Virus record (IMG/VR): IMGVR_UViG_3300021414_000010
Coordinates: 1-29,270 of that record
Source: a virus
DNA: 29,270 nt
Direction: 5' to 3' (one strand)
Shown: positions 5,951 to 11,646 of the stretch, one piece after another
Layout: the number at the start of each line of letters is the position of its first letter
Position numbering within the stretch: position 1 is the first letter of the stretch
Translations under genes and position numbers: made by a program
The notes under the pieces: model-generated
What the model saw: the letters and a program-made list of their open reading frames with translations, nothing else
The model's database searches: none
What the model was told of the DNA's origin: nothing

Positions 5951-7579
5951 TCAGGCAGCGCTCTGTTCGAGGCTTACCAGCTGGATGTGGGCAATCAGCG
6001 CCAGGCAGATGCGCGGGAAGTCGCAGGCCTTGTACAGAACGGCGCCCTTGGCGCGCTCGACAGGCTCGTAACCCAATGTGCGCAGGAACTCGGCAGGGAT
6101 GGCAAAACCCAAACGGGCGCTGATATCGCCCAGCTTGATGCGCTGGCCGTCGTCGGAAACGTCCTTGGTGATGGGCGCTACGGTGGCGGTTGCCACGGCG
6201 GCTACCGGCGCCGGCTCTGCTTTCTCCGGCTCCGGCTCGACCACTGGCGCTACAGCTGTCGCCAGTTTTGCCATGGCCGCTTGCTTCTCATCTTCCTGGC
6301 GCTTTACCTCGGCTTCGTGCTCGCTGATCCGGACCTTGATCAGCGCAACCAGATCGTCGTTGGCCTTGAGGACCAGCTCTTGCGCGTCGTGGAACAGGAA
6401 GCCGTGTTTGCTTGCCAGCTCGTTCAAGCTGTTGAGGTTCGTCCGGATCAAGTCGGCGATGCGGCTGGCCTCGATCTTGGCGCGGGCCAGTTCGGCGTTG
6501 GAAGCCTCGCGCAAGCTGTCGATCGTGCGCTTGCCCTTGATGGCGCCGGCGAAGTCGGCCGGAACCTTGGGCATACGGATACGGCTGTTTAGCGTGCCGT
6601 TGATTTGATCGATGTGATCCTGCAGGGCTTTGGCGGCATCCATCACGATATCGTTGCGAATGTCGTCTTTGCGGGCACTGATCAGCTTCGTCAGGTCCAG
6701 ACGCTTGCGCCGGGTCTCGGCGGCGATGTCATCAATCGCTTTGAACAGTACGTCGATGCTCTCGGTCTGGCTCAAGGCATGCTCTTTGGCGGCCTTGAGC
6801 TTGTCCTCGACCTCGCTGCACCACTTGACCGTGGCGTCAGCGTTCGCGAAGTCCTGGTCGCTCGACAGCTCAGTACTGATGTTGCTGATCACAGCCAGCG
6901 CGTGAGCCTTGAAGGCGTCAAGGTTGCTGGCCTTGACCATGCCGGTGACATCGATGCGCAGCGCCGGCAGCTGGTCAGGTGCAGCGCCAGTGACTTCCAC
7001 CTTCGACACCGGCGGTTCGAACGAGCCGAGCTCTTCCTCGAACTGGGCCCAGCCTTCAATCAGCGCCTCACGACGGCCCGGAACCGGGTGGTACTCCAGG
7101 TGCACGAACTTGTTCAGCGTGCCATCCGAGCAAACGAACAGCACGCATTCAGCGCCGCTGACGTACAACTGCTGCTCCAACTGCCAGTAGTAGTGGGGCT
7201 CCAGCTCGCCGGACTTGATCTGCGCGACGAGCCTTTCATTCCACAGTTTGTGCTCGAACAGGGTGTCGCCCAGCATCGTGGCGCCGTCCATAGACGCCAG
7301 CAGATTGCCCTTCGTGGCGACGATGGGGTAGAGCTCTTCGCCGACTATGTCCTCGACCAGTGGGCGTGCCATTTCCTCAGTGGCGTGGCCCAGGTCGAAA
7401 ACGCGCTGCTGCTGAGCGGTGACTTCCGGAACAATGCCGGTTTTCTTCATCGTCAGCAGATCGGTGCGGGTCTGGTACTTCGAAGCGCCCATCATTGCGG
7501 GCGCCTCCGAAGCGGTGAAGTGGTTTGCGCGAAGGGCCAGCCATTCCGGCGAGCCCTGTTGGACGTTATGCACTTGCAT
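5951..7579 (-). CDS. YqaJ-type phage recombination exonuclease (lambda-Exo superfamily)
   Basis: 542 residues. The N-terminal 200 are a YqaJ viral recombinase domain, a PD-(D/E)xK nuclease that resects double-strand ends 5' to 3' and hands single strands to an annealing protein. Motifs: QGSPEWLALRANHFTASEA at the start, E68 in GHATEE, D98 in SMDGA, and E109-x-K111 in LFEHK, then QLEQQLYVSG. The C-terminal 340 residues are helical or coiled coil, then an A/P/E-rich linker and a small terminal domain (about 475-542), much longer than minimal lambda Exo (226 aa). ATG 7579 has AAGGAG 9 bases upstream; the 40 extra residues of the open frame read through recT. It overlaps recT by 14 bases, as expected of an exonuclease-annealase pair. 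Confidence 0.9.
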   Translation of the reverse strand: MQVHNVQQGSPEWLALRANHFTASEAPAMMGASKYQTRTDLLTMKKTGIVPEVTAQQQRVFDLGHATEEMARPLVEDIVGEELYPIVATKGNLLASMDGATMLGDTLFEHKLWNERLVAQIKSGELEPHYYWQLEQQLYVSGAECVLFVCSDGTLNKFVHLEYHPVPGRREALIEGWAQFEEELGSFEPPVSKVEVTGAAPDQLPALRIDVTGMVKASNLDAFKAHALAVISNISTELSSDQDFANADATVKWCSEVEDKLKAAKEHALSQTESIDVLFKAIDDIAAETRRKRLDLTKLISARKDDIRNDIVMDAAKALQDHIDQINGTLNSRIRMPKVPADFAGAIKGKRTIDSLREASNAELARAKIEASRIADLIRTNLNSLNELASKHGFLFHDAQELVLKANDDLVALIKVRISEHEAEVKRQEDEKQAAMAKLATAVAPVVEPEPEKAEPAPVAAVATATVAPITKDVSDDGQRIKLGDISARLGFAIPAEFLRTLGYEPVERAKGAVLYKACDFPRICLALIAHIQLVSLEQSAA

Positions 7580-8327
7580 CGGTGGATTCTCCTTCGATGG
7601 GGGCCAGGGCGCGGATGCGCTCTTCTTGCTCGGGGGTGACGGTGTACTTGCTGACCAGGTTGGCCAGCAGGTGGTCCGGACTAGTGCGGTTCGCGGCAAT
7701 CATCTGGCGCCACTTGTCCGCGTTCTCGTCCAGCTTGCTGTCCGGGTAGGAGGGCAGAACTTTCGGCTCTTCAGCCTTGCGAGCGTGGGTCTGATTCAGT
7801 TCGCGCTCGGTCGGGATGTCCTGGACTTCCTCGGCCATGGGCATGCCGCGCAGCACGTCCGGGAAAACGTCGCGCAGCGCGAATGCTCGAGCACGCATCT
7901 GGCGCATGCGCTTGGGGTACTGGGCCCAAGGGCCTTGCTTGCCCTTGAGCCCGGCTTGACCGGCATCGGTCATGCTGAAGGTGCGGAACTGTTCGTCCTC
8001 GCCGACGCGCTTCACGCGGCAGGTCGCCGTCTCGCCGTCGTCGCTCTCGTAGATGTACTCACACAGCGGCGAGCTGCGAACCAGGGCAATGACCGCATCG
8101 CCCCAAAGGGACGGACGACCGTTGATGACAGCGATGCTTTGCATGGCCTGCATCGGCTGCAAACCCAGCTCCATGCCCCACTGCACAGCTACCAGGATGT
8201 TGGCGGGCTTCTTCTGGAAGTCCTTGGGCACGATGTCGGAGTTGGCGAGGAAGTCGGCGAACTTCAACGCGTCCTCGAGGTTTTGCGGGGCCAGACTGAA
8301 CGTCTGCTTGACGGCTAATTCGGACAT
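7566..8327 (-). CDS. recT: RecT-family single-strand annealing protein
   Basis: 253 residues. The core (about 15-190) matches RecT proteins: SLAPQNLEDALKFADFLANS, ILVAVQWGMELGLQPMQAMQ and SIAVINGRPSLWGDAVIALV are conserved signatures. RecT coats single-stranded DNA and pairs it with a complementary strand, working with the neighbouring YqaJ-type nuclease like RecE/RecT or Exo/Beta. The C-terminus (about 190-253) is hydrophilic and probably contacts the nuclease or host SSB. The start at 8327 begins the conserved region. Confidence 0.92.
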   Translation of the reverse strand: MSELAVKQTFSLAPQNLEDALKFADFLANSDIVPKDFQKKPANILVAVQWGMELGLQPMQAMQSIAVINGRPSLWGDAVIALVRSSPLCEYIYESDDGETATCRVKRVGEDEQFRTFSMTDAGQAGLKGKQGPWAQYPKRMRQMRARAFALRDVFPDVLRGMPMAEEVQDIPTERELNQTHARKAEEPKVLPSYPDSKLDENADKWRQMIAANRTSPDHLLANLVSKYTVTPEQEERIRALAPIEGESTDASA

Positions 8328-8379
8328 GAGTGATCCCTTGCCGCGCGGTGCGCAGCATTGAAAGGGTTGAGGGAAGGGG

Positions 8380-8826
8380 TTAGGCGGAGCGGGCGGCCAA
8401 CATTGCGTCGGCTTCGATGTAGCGAATTTCGGCAGTTAACGCAGCACGCTCGGTCGCGTCGGGATTGCGTCCGTAAGTGCGATGGAACACCCCAGCAACG
8501 TCGTATTGGCTGATGTCGCAGGATGCGGCGAAGTAGTCACGCAGGCTCATGCCACCGCACTGCGCATTGCCGGGCTCGGGGAAAGCCGAGCCGCCGTCTT
8601 CGGAAGTTTTCTGCGCGACGGTAGGCATTTGTTCGGGCAGAGCAATGGGTACATAGCCGGGAGCGTTATCTGGTGCTAAACACCACTGTCTGTCGGGCAA
8701 ACCGTCTTCGACCATATCGATGAACAACCAATGGCCGTCGTCGTTTTTCTTGTACCAAGAGCCGCCGTGCTCATCTTTACCGGCGTGAGTGGCCCCCTCG
8801 GGCCGGTGGTTGAGGTTCAGACGCAT
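8380..8826 (-). CDS. Hypothetical phage protein (148 aa)
   Basis: 148 residues. The C-terminal half (GGMSLRDYFAASC) matches a short module common in small phage proteins encoded near recombination genes, of unknown function. The N-terminus has aromatic and charged residues (HGGSWYKKNDDGHWLFID) like a small beta domain. AGGAAATCGTC precedes the ATG. It leads directly into recT after 52 bases. Confidence 0.7.
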   Translation of the reverse strand: MRLNLNHRPEGATHAGKDEHGGSWYKKNDDGHWLFIDMVEDGLPDRQWCLAPDNAPGYVPIALPEQMPTVAQKTSEDGGSAFPEPGNAQCGGMSLRDYFAASCDISQYDVAGVFHRTYGRNPDATERAALTAEIRYIEADAMLAARSA

Positions 8827-8874
8827 GACGATTTCCTATTGAGTGATGTGAGCCGCGTAGGAGCTAGCGAACAT

Positions 8875-8949
8875 TCAGAGGGTGAAAACGAGAAGGGCGA
8901 TTGCGGCGCCGCGCCAGGTGTAGCGGCGCCGAAGTTGTTGGCGGGTCAT
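8875..8949 (-). CDS. Putative micro-membrane protein (24 aa)
   Basis: ATG at 8949 overlaps the preceding stop (ATGA). It encodes MTRQQLRRRYTWRGAAIALL followed by VFTL: a cluster of arginines then a short hydrophobic end, the form of a tiny membrane-anchored peptide. Support is only the overlap and composition. It could be non-functional. Confidence 0.4.
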   Translation of the reverse strand: MTRQQLRRRYTWRGAAIALLVFTL

Positions 8950-9080
8950 GACAACCTCGCAATCAGCATCCCGCGCCGCACTTCGATGCGAAGAGGGCGG
9001 GGCAGGTCGGAGACCAGAAAAAAGCCCCGCGCTTGCAGGGCCTTGGTCAGCTGTTTGGACGTGCGGCAGATGATTGTCAT
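8946..9080 (-). CDS. Small basic hypothetical protein (44 aa)
   Basis: 44 residues starting MTIICRTSKQLTKALQARGF and ending RGMLIARLS. The ATG at 9080 overlaps the stop of the gene before it (ATGA), and GGGGGCGGC precedes it. Pattern and coupling match the rest of the operon, so it is probably a real gene. No family recognised. Confidence 0.6.
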   Translation of the reverse strand: MTIICRTSKQLTKALQARGFFLVSDLPRPLRIEVRRGMLIARLS

Positions 9081-9295
9081 GCCGCCCCCTTGAGCAGTTC
9101 GAGATAACGGACCATCTCGGCGGCGCGGATGCGCTTGACTAGGTCATCGCGCTCTTCCGCTGTGATAACGGAAAGCTCGAATGACAAGAAGGCGGCCATG
9201 CAGGCCCGCTCAGCGACGTTTACCGGGATGTTCGACGACGGAATCTGTTTCAGTTCCGACTCGATCCGATGGATAGCGATATCTCGCTGACTCAT
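9077..9295 (-). CDS. Small helical hypothetical protein (72 aa)
   Basis: 72 residues, predicted all-helical (MSQRDIAIHRIESELKQIPS at the N-terminus, ITAEERDDLVKRIRAAEMVR later). Start 9295 was chosen over 9304 because it forms an ATGA overlap with the upstream stop, the rule in this operon. No family recognised; small leftward-operon proteins of this kind often modulate host functions. Confidence 0.65.
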   Translation of the reverse strand: MSQRDIAIHRIESELKQIPSSNIPVNVAERACMAAFLSFELSVITAEERDDLVKRIRAAEMVRYLELLKGAA

Positions 9296-9579
9296 GCTGC
9301 CCACCGTTCCCGACGCTTCAAGGCGTCAATCTCAACCCAAAGCGCCACGCGGATGGCCGTATCGTGTTCTTTCGCGGCTTGATCCAGATCCGCGCGGGTG
9401 CAATCCATGCGCACCCGGTCATCGTCGTAAGTCACACCGGACCGCAGCTTGTATTCCAGCTCACGGCTACCGTAAAAATCCCAGTCGCTGGCCCAGTTGT
9501 TGGGCTGCAGCGGATCGTTTTCGCAGTGGGTCACCTCGACATCGAGGACGAACCCTTCAACGACAATCTCGTAAATCAT
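9292..9579 (-). CDS. Hypothetical phage protein (95 aa), first gene of the leftward operon
   Basis: 95 residues starting MIYEIVVEGFVLDVEVTHCE, a beta-rich N-terminus, then YGSRELEYKL and an acidic C-terminal helix (DLDQAAKEHDTAIRVALWVE). ATG 9579 has a good ribosome site (GGAGGG, 7 bases away); the upstream in-frame ATGs have none. First gene after the leftward promoter and boxA leader, so among the earliest expressed. No family recognised. Confidence 0.7.
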   Translation of the reverse strand: MIYEIVVEGFVLDVEVTHCENDPLQPNNWASDWDFYGSRELEYKLRSGVTYDDDRVRMDCTRADLDQAAKEHDTAIRVALWVEIDALKRRERWAA

Positions 9580-9699
9580 CTGGTCGCCCTCCATGTGGCG
9601 GTGTTGTACATCCGTCTGCCCACTCGGTTGGAATGGGCAGAGGTGATGCATAGGTTCTTCATTTGCCAACAGCCCCGAGGTCTATACGGCGCAGCTAGT

Positions 9700-9714
9700 G
9701 TGGGAATCGCCCAC
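9700..9714 (-). promoter_or_regulatory. 15-nt hairpin downstream of boxA (boxB-like shape)
   Basis: On the minus strand GTGGG-CGATT-CCCAC, a 5-bp stem and 5-nt loop, the size of lambda-type boxB. It starts about 49 bases after boxA, farther than in lambda nut sites, so the assignment is tentative. Confidence 0.35.
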
Positions 9715-9762
9715 GCCCAGCGCGTCAAAGCCTTTCCAAGCCATCAGCGGTAATTCAGTTGG

Positions 9763-9775
9763 TTGTTAAAGAGCG
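9763..9775 (-). promoter_or_regulatory. boxA antitermination element
   Basis: The minus strand reads CGCTCTTTAACAA. GCTCTTTAACA is the rRNA-operon boxA consensus bound by NusB/NusE (S10), and CGCTCTT also matches lambda boxA. It lies about 60 bases after the predicted leftward start, where a nut-type site belongs. Confidence 0.75.
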
Positions 9776-9813
9776 GTGTTCTGTCTTTCGGGGTCTTGCG
9801 AGTAATTGCGAAT

Positions 9814-9873
9814 CTGCGTTTATCGCAGTAATGGTCTGCATTATGGGCAGAATTAATTCTGCGTCAAGTGCAG
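9814..9873 (-). promoter_or_regulatory. Leftward early promoter with three operators (OL/PL)
   Basis: Three 15-bp sites CTGC-N7-GCAG: CTGCGTTTATCGCAG (9814-9828), CTGCATTATGGGCAG (9836-9850), CTGCGTCAAGTGCAG (9859-9873), starting 22 and 23 bases apart. On the minus strand TTGACG (9867-9862) and CATAAT (9845-9840) form a promoter with 16-bp spacing; one operator covers the -35 and the next the -10, so repressor bound there must block polymerase. A CTGCGG half-site follows at 9881. Confidence 0.85.
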
Positions 9874-9890
9874 ATATTTTCTGCGGACGA

Positions 9891-9913
9891 AAAAAAACCC
9901 GCGCAAGGCGGGC
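9891..9913 (-). terminator. Terminator of the DUF1654 gene
   Basis: CCCGC (9898-9902), loop GCAAG, GCGGG (9908-9912). On the minus strand it is followed by eight T. It isolates the DUF1654 transcript from the leftward operon. Confidence 0.85.
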
Positions 9914-9931
9914 TTTTCTTTTCGGGTAGGG

Positions 9932-10174
9932 TTATTCGTCGGAGGGCGGTTCCCAGGTCAGGCGAATGCCGCCGTCATCCAGGTGTTCCGCTCGAACCCA
10001 GTTGTTCTCGCTGATGTCATCGATCAGCTGATCCCAGACCTGCGGCTCTTCCTCGGGTAATCGGTAAAGGCAGACGCTTCGATTTACTTGCGCTGCCGGT
10101 GACATGATCGCGCGCTGTACACGGTTCAACATCGACTGATAAGGGTTCGCAACCTGTTGGCGTTGTGCAGACAT
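9932..10174 (-). CDS. DUF1654 protein under LexA control
   Basis: 80 residues matching DUF1654, a small family found mainly in Pseudomonas and its phages: SPAAQVNRSVCLYRLPEEEP, VWDQLIDDISENNWVRAEHL and DDGGIRLTW are the conserved blocks. Function unknown. It is an independent unit: own promoter region with a perfect LexA box (10193-10212), ribosome site AAGGAGG 7 bases before ATG, own terminator (9891-9913), and the CI terminator upstream. This predicts silence in the lysogen and strong expression on DNA damage. By position and regulation it resembles LexA-controlled antirepressor genes such as tum of phage 186, but there is no sequence evidence for that role. Confidence 0.85.
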   Translation of the reverse strand: MSAQRQQVANPYQSMLNRVQRAIMSPAAQVNRSVCLYRLPEEEPQVWDQLIDDISENNWVRAEHLDDGGIRLTWEPPSDE

Positions 10175-10192
10175 CAGTTACCTCCTTGCATT

Positions 10193-10212
10193 TACTGTAT
10201 GTATAAACAGTA
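10193..10212. promoter_or_regulatory. Perfect LexA (SOS) box
   Basis: TACTGTATGTATAAACAGTA, i.e. TACTGT-N8-ACAGTA, matches the LexA consensus CTGT-N8-ACAG with both flanks. It ends 19 bases before the DUF1654 start codon. TATACA, a -10-like hexamer on the minus strand, lies inside it, so bound LexA would block transcription. Confidence 0.9.
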
Positions 10213-10242
10213 TTCCAAGGGATCCGATATGGCAATCCATAG

Positions 10243-10258
10243 GAGTACAAATGTACTC
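10243..10258. repeat. 16-bp palindrome GAGTACA-AA-TGTACTC
   Basis: Perfect 7-bp arms with a 2-bp spacer, between the CI terminator and the LexA box. It has the size of a dimeric repressor site. The half-site TGTACT also occurs in the inverted repeat at the int start (800-851). Confidence 0.6.
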
Positions 10259-10266
10259 TTCTGGGG

Positions 10267-10296
10267 GCAAAAAAAAGCCCGGCTTGACGGCCGGGC
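10267..10296 (-). terminator. Terminator of the cI gene
   Basis: GCCCGGC (10277-10283), loop TTGACG, GCCGGGC (10290-10296). On the minus strand it is followed by eight T. Strong intrinsic terminator 26 bases after the CI stop. Confidence 0.9.
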
Positions 10297-10321
10297 CTTT
10301 GCGCTGAGGCGGGTGTAGCGG

Positions 10322-10969
10322 CTACAGACCGGTCATCTTTGCGTCGATCACCCGGCCAATGAAGCGGCAGTTATTGTCCAGCTCGATCGTCCGATACGCC
10401 TCATTGAGAGGACGCAGGTACCTATATCCCGCGTCTTCGACGTACTGTTTGAAGGTCTTCTCGCCCGAGTCGAGCATCTCCACCACGTAATACTTGCCGT
10501 TGATGATCTCAGCATCTGGTTTCACCAGGATCAGCGAACCCTCCGGAAAGCTGGGGTTTCCTTTGCAGGTCATCGAATGGCCGCTGACGGTGAGCCAGTA
10601 GGCTTCGTGCCCAGCGTTCTCCGATGACTCGATAAGCCGATGCGTTGCGCCAATCTTGCTGGGCGCCTCGGTCATCTCGCCGGCCTCAACCCAGCTGATC
10701 AGCGGGTATTTACGGGCCTCGCGGAATGGCTGCTGCGCCTCAAATACGTTCCCAGCATCGACGTCCCGGCTGTCCATCGTCGTTTGCTGCGCCGCTAACT
10801 TGATGTCGAGGATCGTGAAGATCTGCTTCAGCTTCTCAGGCGTTGTGCTCTGCAGCCCGCGCTCTAGGCGCGAGAGGTTTCCAGAGTCCGAGTCGATCTG
10901 GTGAGCCAGTTCCTCAAGGGAAAGCTTCTTCGCTTTACGCGCGTTTCTGATGATTTGTCCGATATCCAT
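10322..10969 (-). CDS. cI: CI-type prophage repressor with S24 self-cleavage domain
   Basis: 215 residues. An N-terminal XRE-type helix-turn-helix (about 1-60, recognition helix DSGNLSRLERG) is joined to a C-terminal S24/LexA-like peptidase domain (about 88-215). The self-cleavage bond is A96-G97 in SWVEAGEM; the catalytic dyad is S132 (GHSM) and K174 (TFKQY). The protein should hold the lysogenic state by binding the 15-bp operators on both sides and be inactivated by RecA-stimulated cleavage. It is divergent from cro across the right operators and has its own terminator. The ribosome site is weak (GGAAAATCGCCGC before ATG), normal for a repressor. Confidence 0.95.
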   Translation of the reverse strand: MDIGQIIRNARKAKKLSLEELAHQIDSDSGNLSRLERGLQSTTPEKLKQIFTILDIKLAAQQTTMDSRDVDAGNVFEAQQPFREARKYPLISWVEAGEMTEAPSKIGATHRLIESSENAGHEAYWLTVSGHSMTCKGNPSFPEGSLILVKPDAEIINGKYYVVEMLDSGEKTFKQYVEDAGYRYLRPLNEAYRTIELDNNCRFIGRVIDAKMTGL

Positions 10970-10989
10970 GCGGCGATTTTCCGTACTTG

Positions 10990-11051
10990 CTGCGTTATGC
11001 GCAAAGCGATAGCCGCAGAATTTGCTTGTGTTATATCTGCGCTAATCGCAG
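10990..11051. promoter_or_regulatory. Right operators (OR) between cI and cro
   Basis: CTGCGCTAATCGCAG (11037-11051) is a perfect CTGC-N7-GCAG site; CTGCGTTATGCGCAA (10990-11004) has one mismatch; AAGCGATAGCCGCAG (11004-11018) has one good half. These match the left operators. For cro, an extended -10 (TG-T-TATATC, 11029-11037) runs into the perfect site, so repressor there would cover the start point; I see no good -35. A cI promoter could not be fixed. Confidence 0.75.
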
Positions 11052-11084
11052 AATCCGCCCTGAAACCTAATCAGGGCATTCCCC

Positions 11085-11333
11085 ATGACTCCACTGAAGA
11101 AAGCTCGAATCGCCCGCAAGTGGACGCTCGCCGATGTTTCGGCTCGTCTCGCTTTGCATGGCGACACCATCGACTCCGGCAACCTCTCGCGCGTTGAGCG
11201 AGGCGTGCAGCGTGCGTCCGCCACCTTGGCCGAAGGGCTGAGCCGGGTGTTCGATGGTGAGATCACTGAAATCCACATCCTGTATCCGGAGCGCTTCACA
11301 AGCGAAACCGGAGACTCCACGGCGGCGGCGTGA
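11085..11333 (+). CDS. cro: Cro-like repressor
   Basis: 82 residues with an XRE helix-turn-helix (about 5-60): KKARIARKWTLADVSARLAL then DSGNLSRVERGVQ. The recognition segment is nearly the same as in CI (DSGNLSRLERGLQ), so both should bind the same CTGC-N7-GCAG operators with opposite preference, as CI and Cro of lambda do. No peptidase domain. First gene of the rightward operon, with AGGG about 10 bases before the ATG and operators in its promoter. Confidence 0.88.
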   Translation: MTPLKKARIARKWTLADVSARLALHGDTIDSGNLSRVERGVQRASATLAEGLSRVFDGEITEIHILYPERFTSETGDSTAAA

Positions 11334-11335
11334 TC

Positions 11336-11644
11336 ATGTCGACGTCGCCATTGAACCAAGAGCAGACCGTAAGGGCCCGCAAGAACTACGCGGTCCTCAT
11401 GCAGAAACTTGCATCGATCGGCAACGGGCCCGTCGCGCTTGCAGTCGGTTGCGACGAGGCAACAATCAGCCGCATGAAGCCTGAGAAGTTCGAGCAGTTC
11501 GCAGCCATCCTGGCCGTGCTCGACCTCAAGATCGTGCCCAGCGAGATGCGCTGCTTCAATCAGCGGGACATTGAAGCGATCTTCCACCAGGCCAAGCGCT
11601 GGATGGAGCACGTGCAGCACGTCGACCAGTTGGAAGAGGACTGA
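11336..11644 (+). CDS. cII: CII-family transcriptional regulator
   Basis: 102 residues. The core (RARKNYAVLMQKLASIGNGP, VALAVGCDEATISRMK, FEQFAAILAVLDLKIVPSEM) fits phage CII proteins, which activate the repressor-establishment and integrase promoters and favour lysogeny. It sits between cro and the replication gene, where cII belongs. ATG 11336 was chosen; a GTG at 11330 overlapping the cro stop would add two residues. The N-terminus has few charges and the C-terminal helix (IFHQAKRWMEHVQHVD) may be the protease-sensitive tail. Confidence 0.85.
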   Translation: MSTSPLNQEQTVRARKNYAVLMQKLASIGNGPVALAVGCDEATISRMKPEKFEQFAAILAVLDLKIVPSEMRCFNQRDIEAIFHQAKRWMEHVQHVDQLEED

Positions 11645-11646
11645 CC

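Larger units (their letters stand above)
9580..9833 (-). promoter_or_regulatory. Untranslated leader of the leftward early transcript
   Basis: About 250 bases between the predicted leftward start (about 9833) and the first gene, with no convincing reading frame. It holds boxA (9763-9775) and a 15-nt hairpin (9700-9714); RNA of the first operator (9814-9828) would also fold as a 5-bp stem with a 5-nt loop upstream of boxA. The order hairpin-boxA recalls rRNA antitermination leaders; hairpins on both sides also allow a lambda-nut-like reading. Confidence 0.6.

Noticed and set aside
5987-8318. Long plus-strand frames opposite YqaJ and recT (5987-6592, 6605-7639, 7419-8318)
   Set aside because: Antisense to genes with clear catalytic motifs; composition is that of reverse-frame translation.
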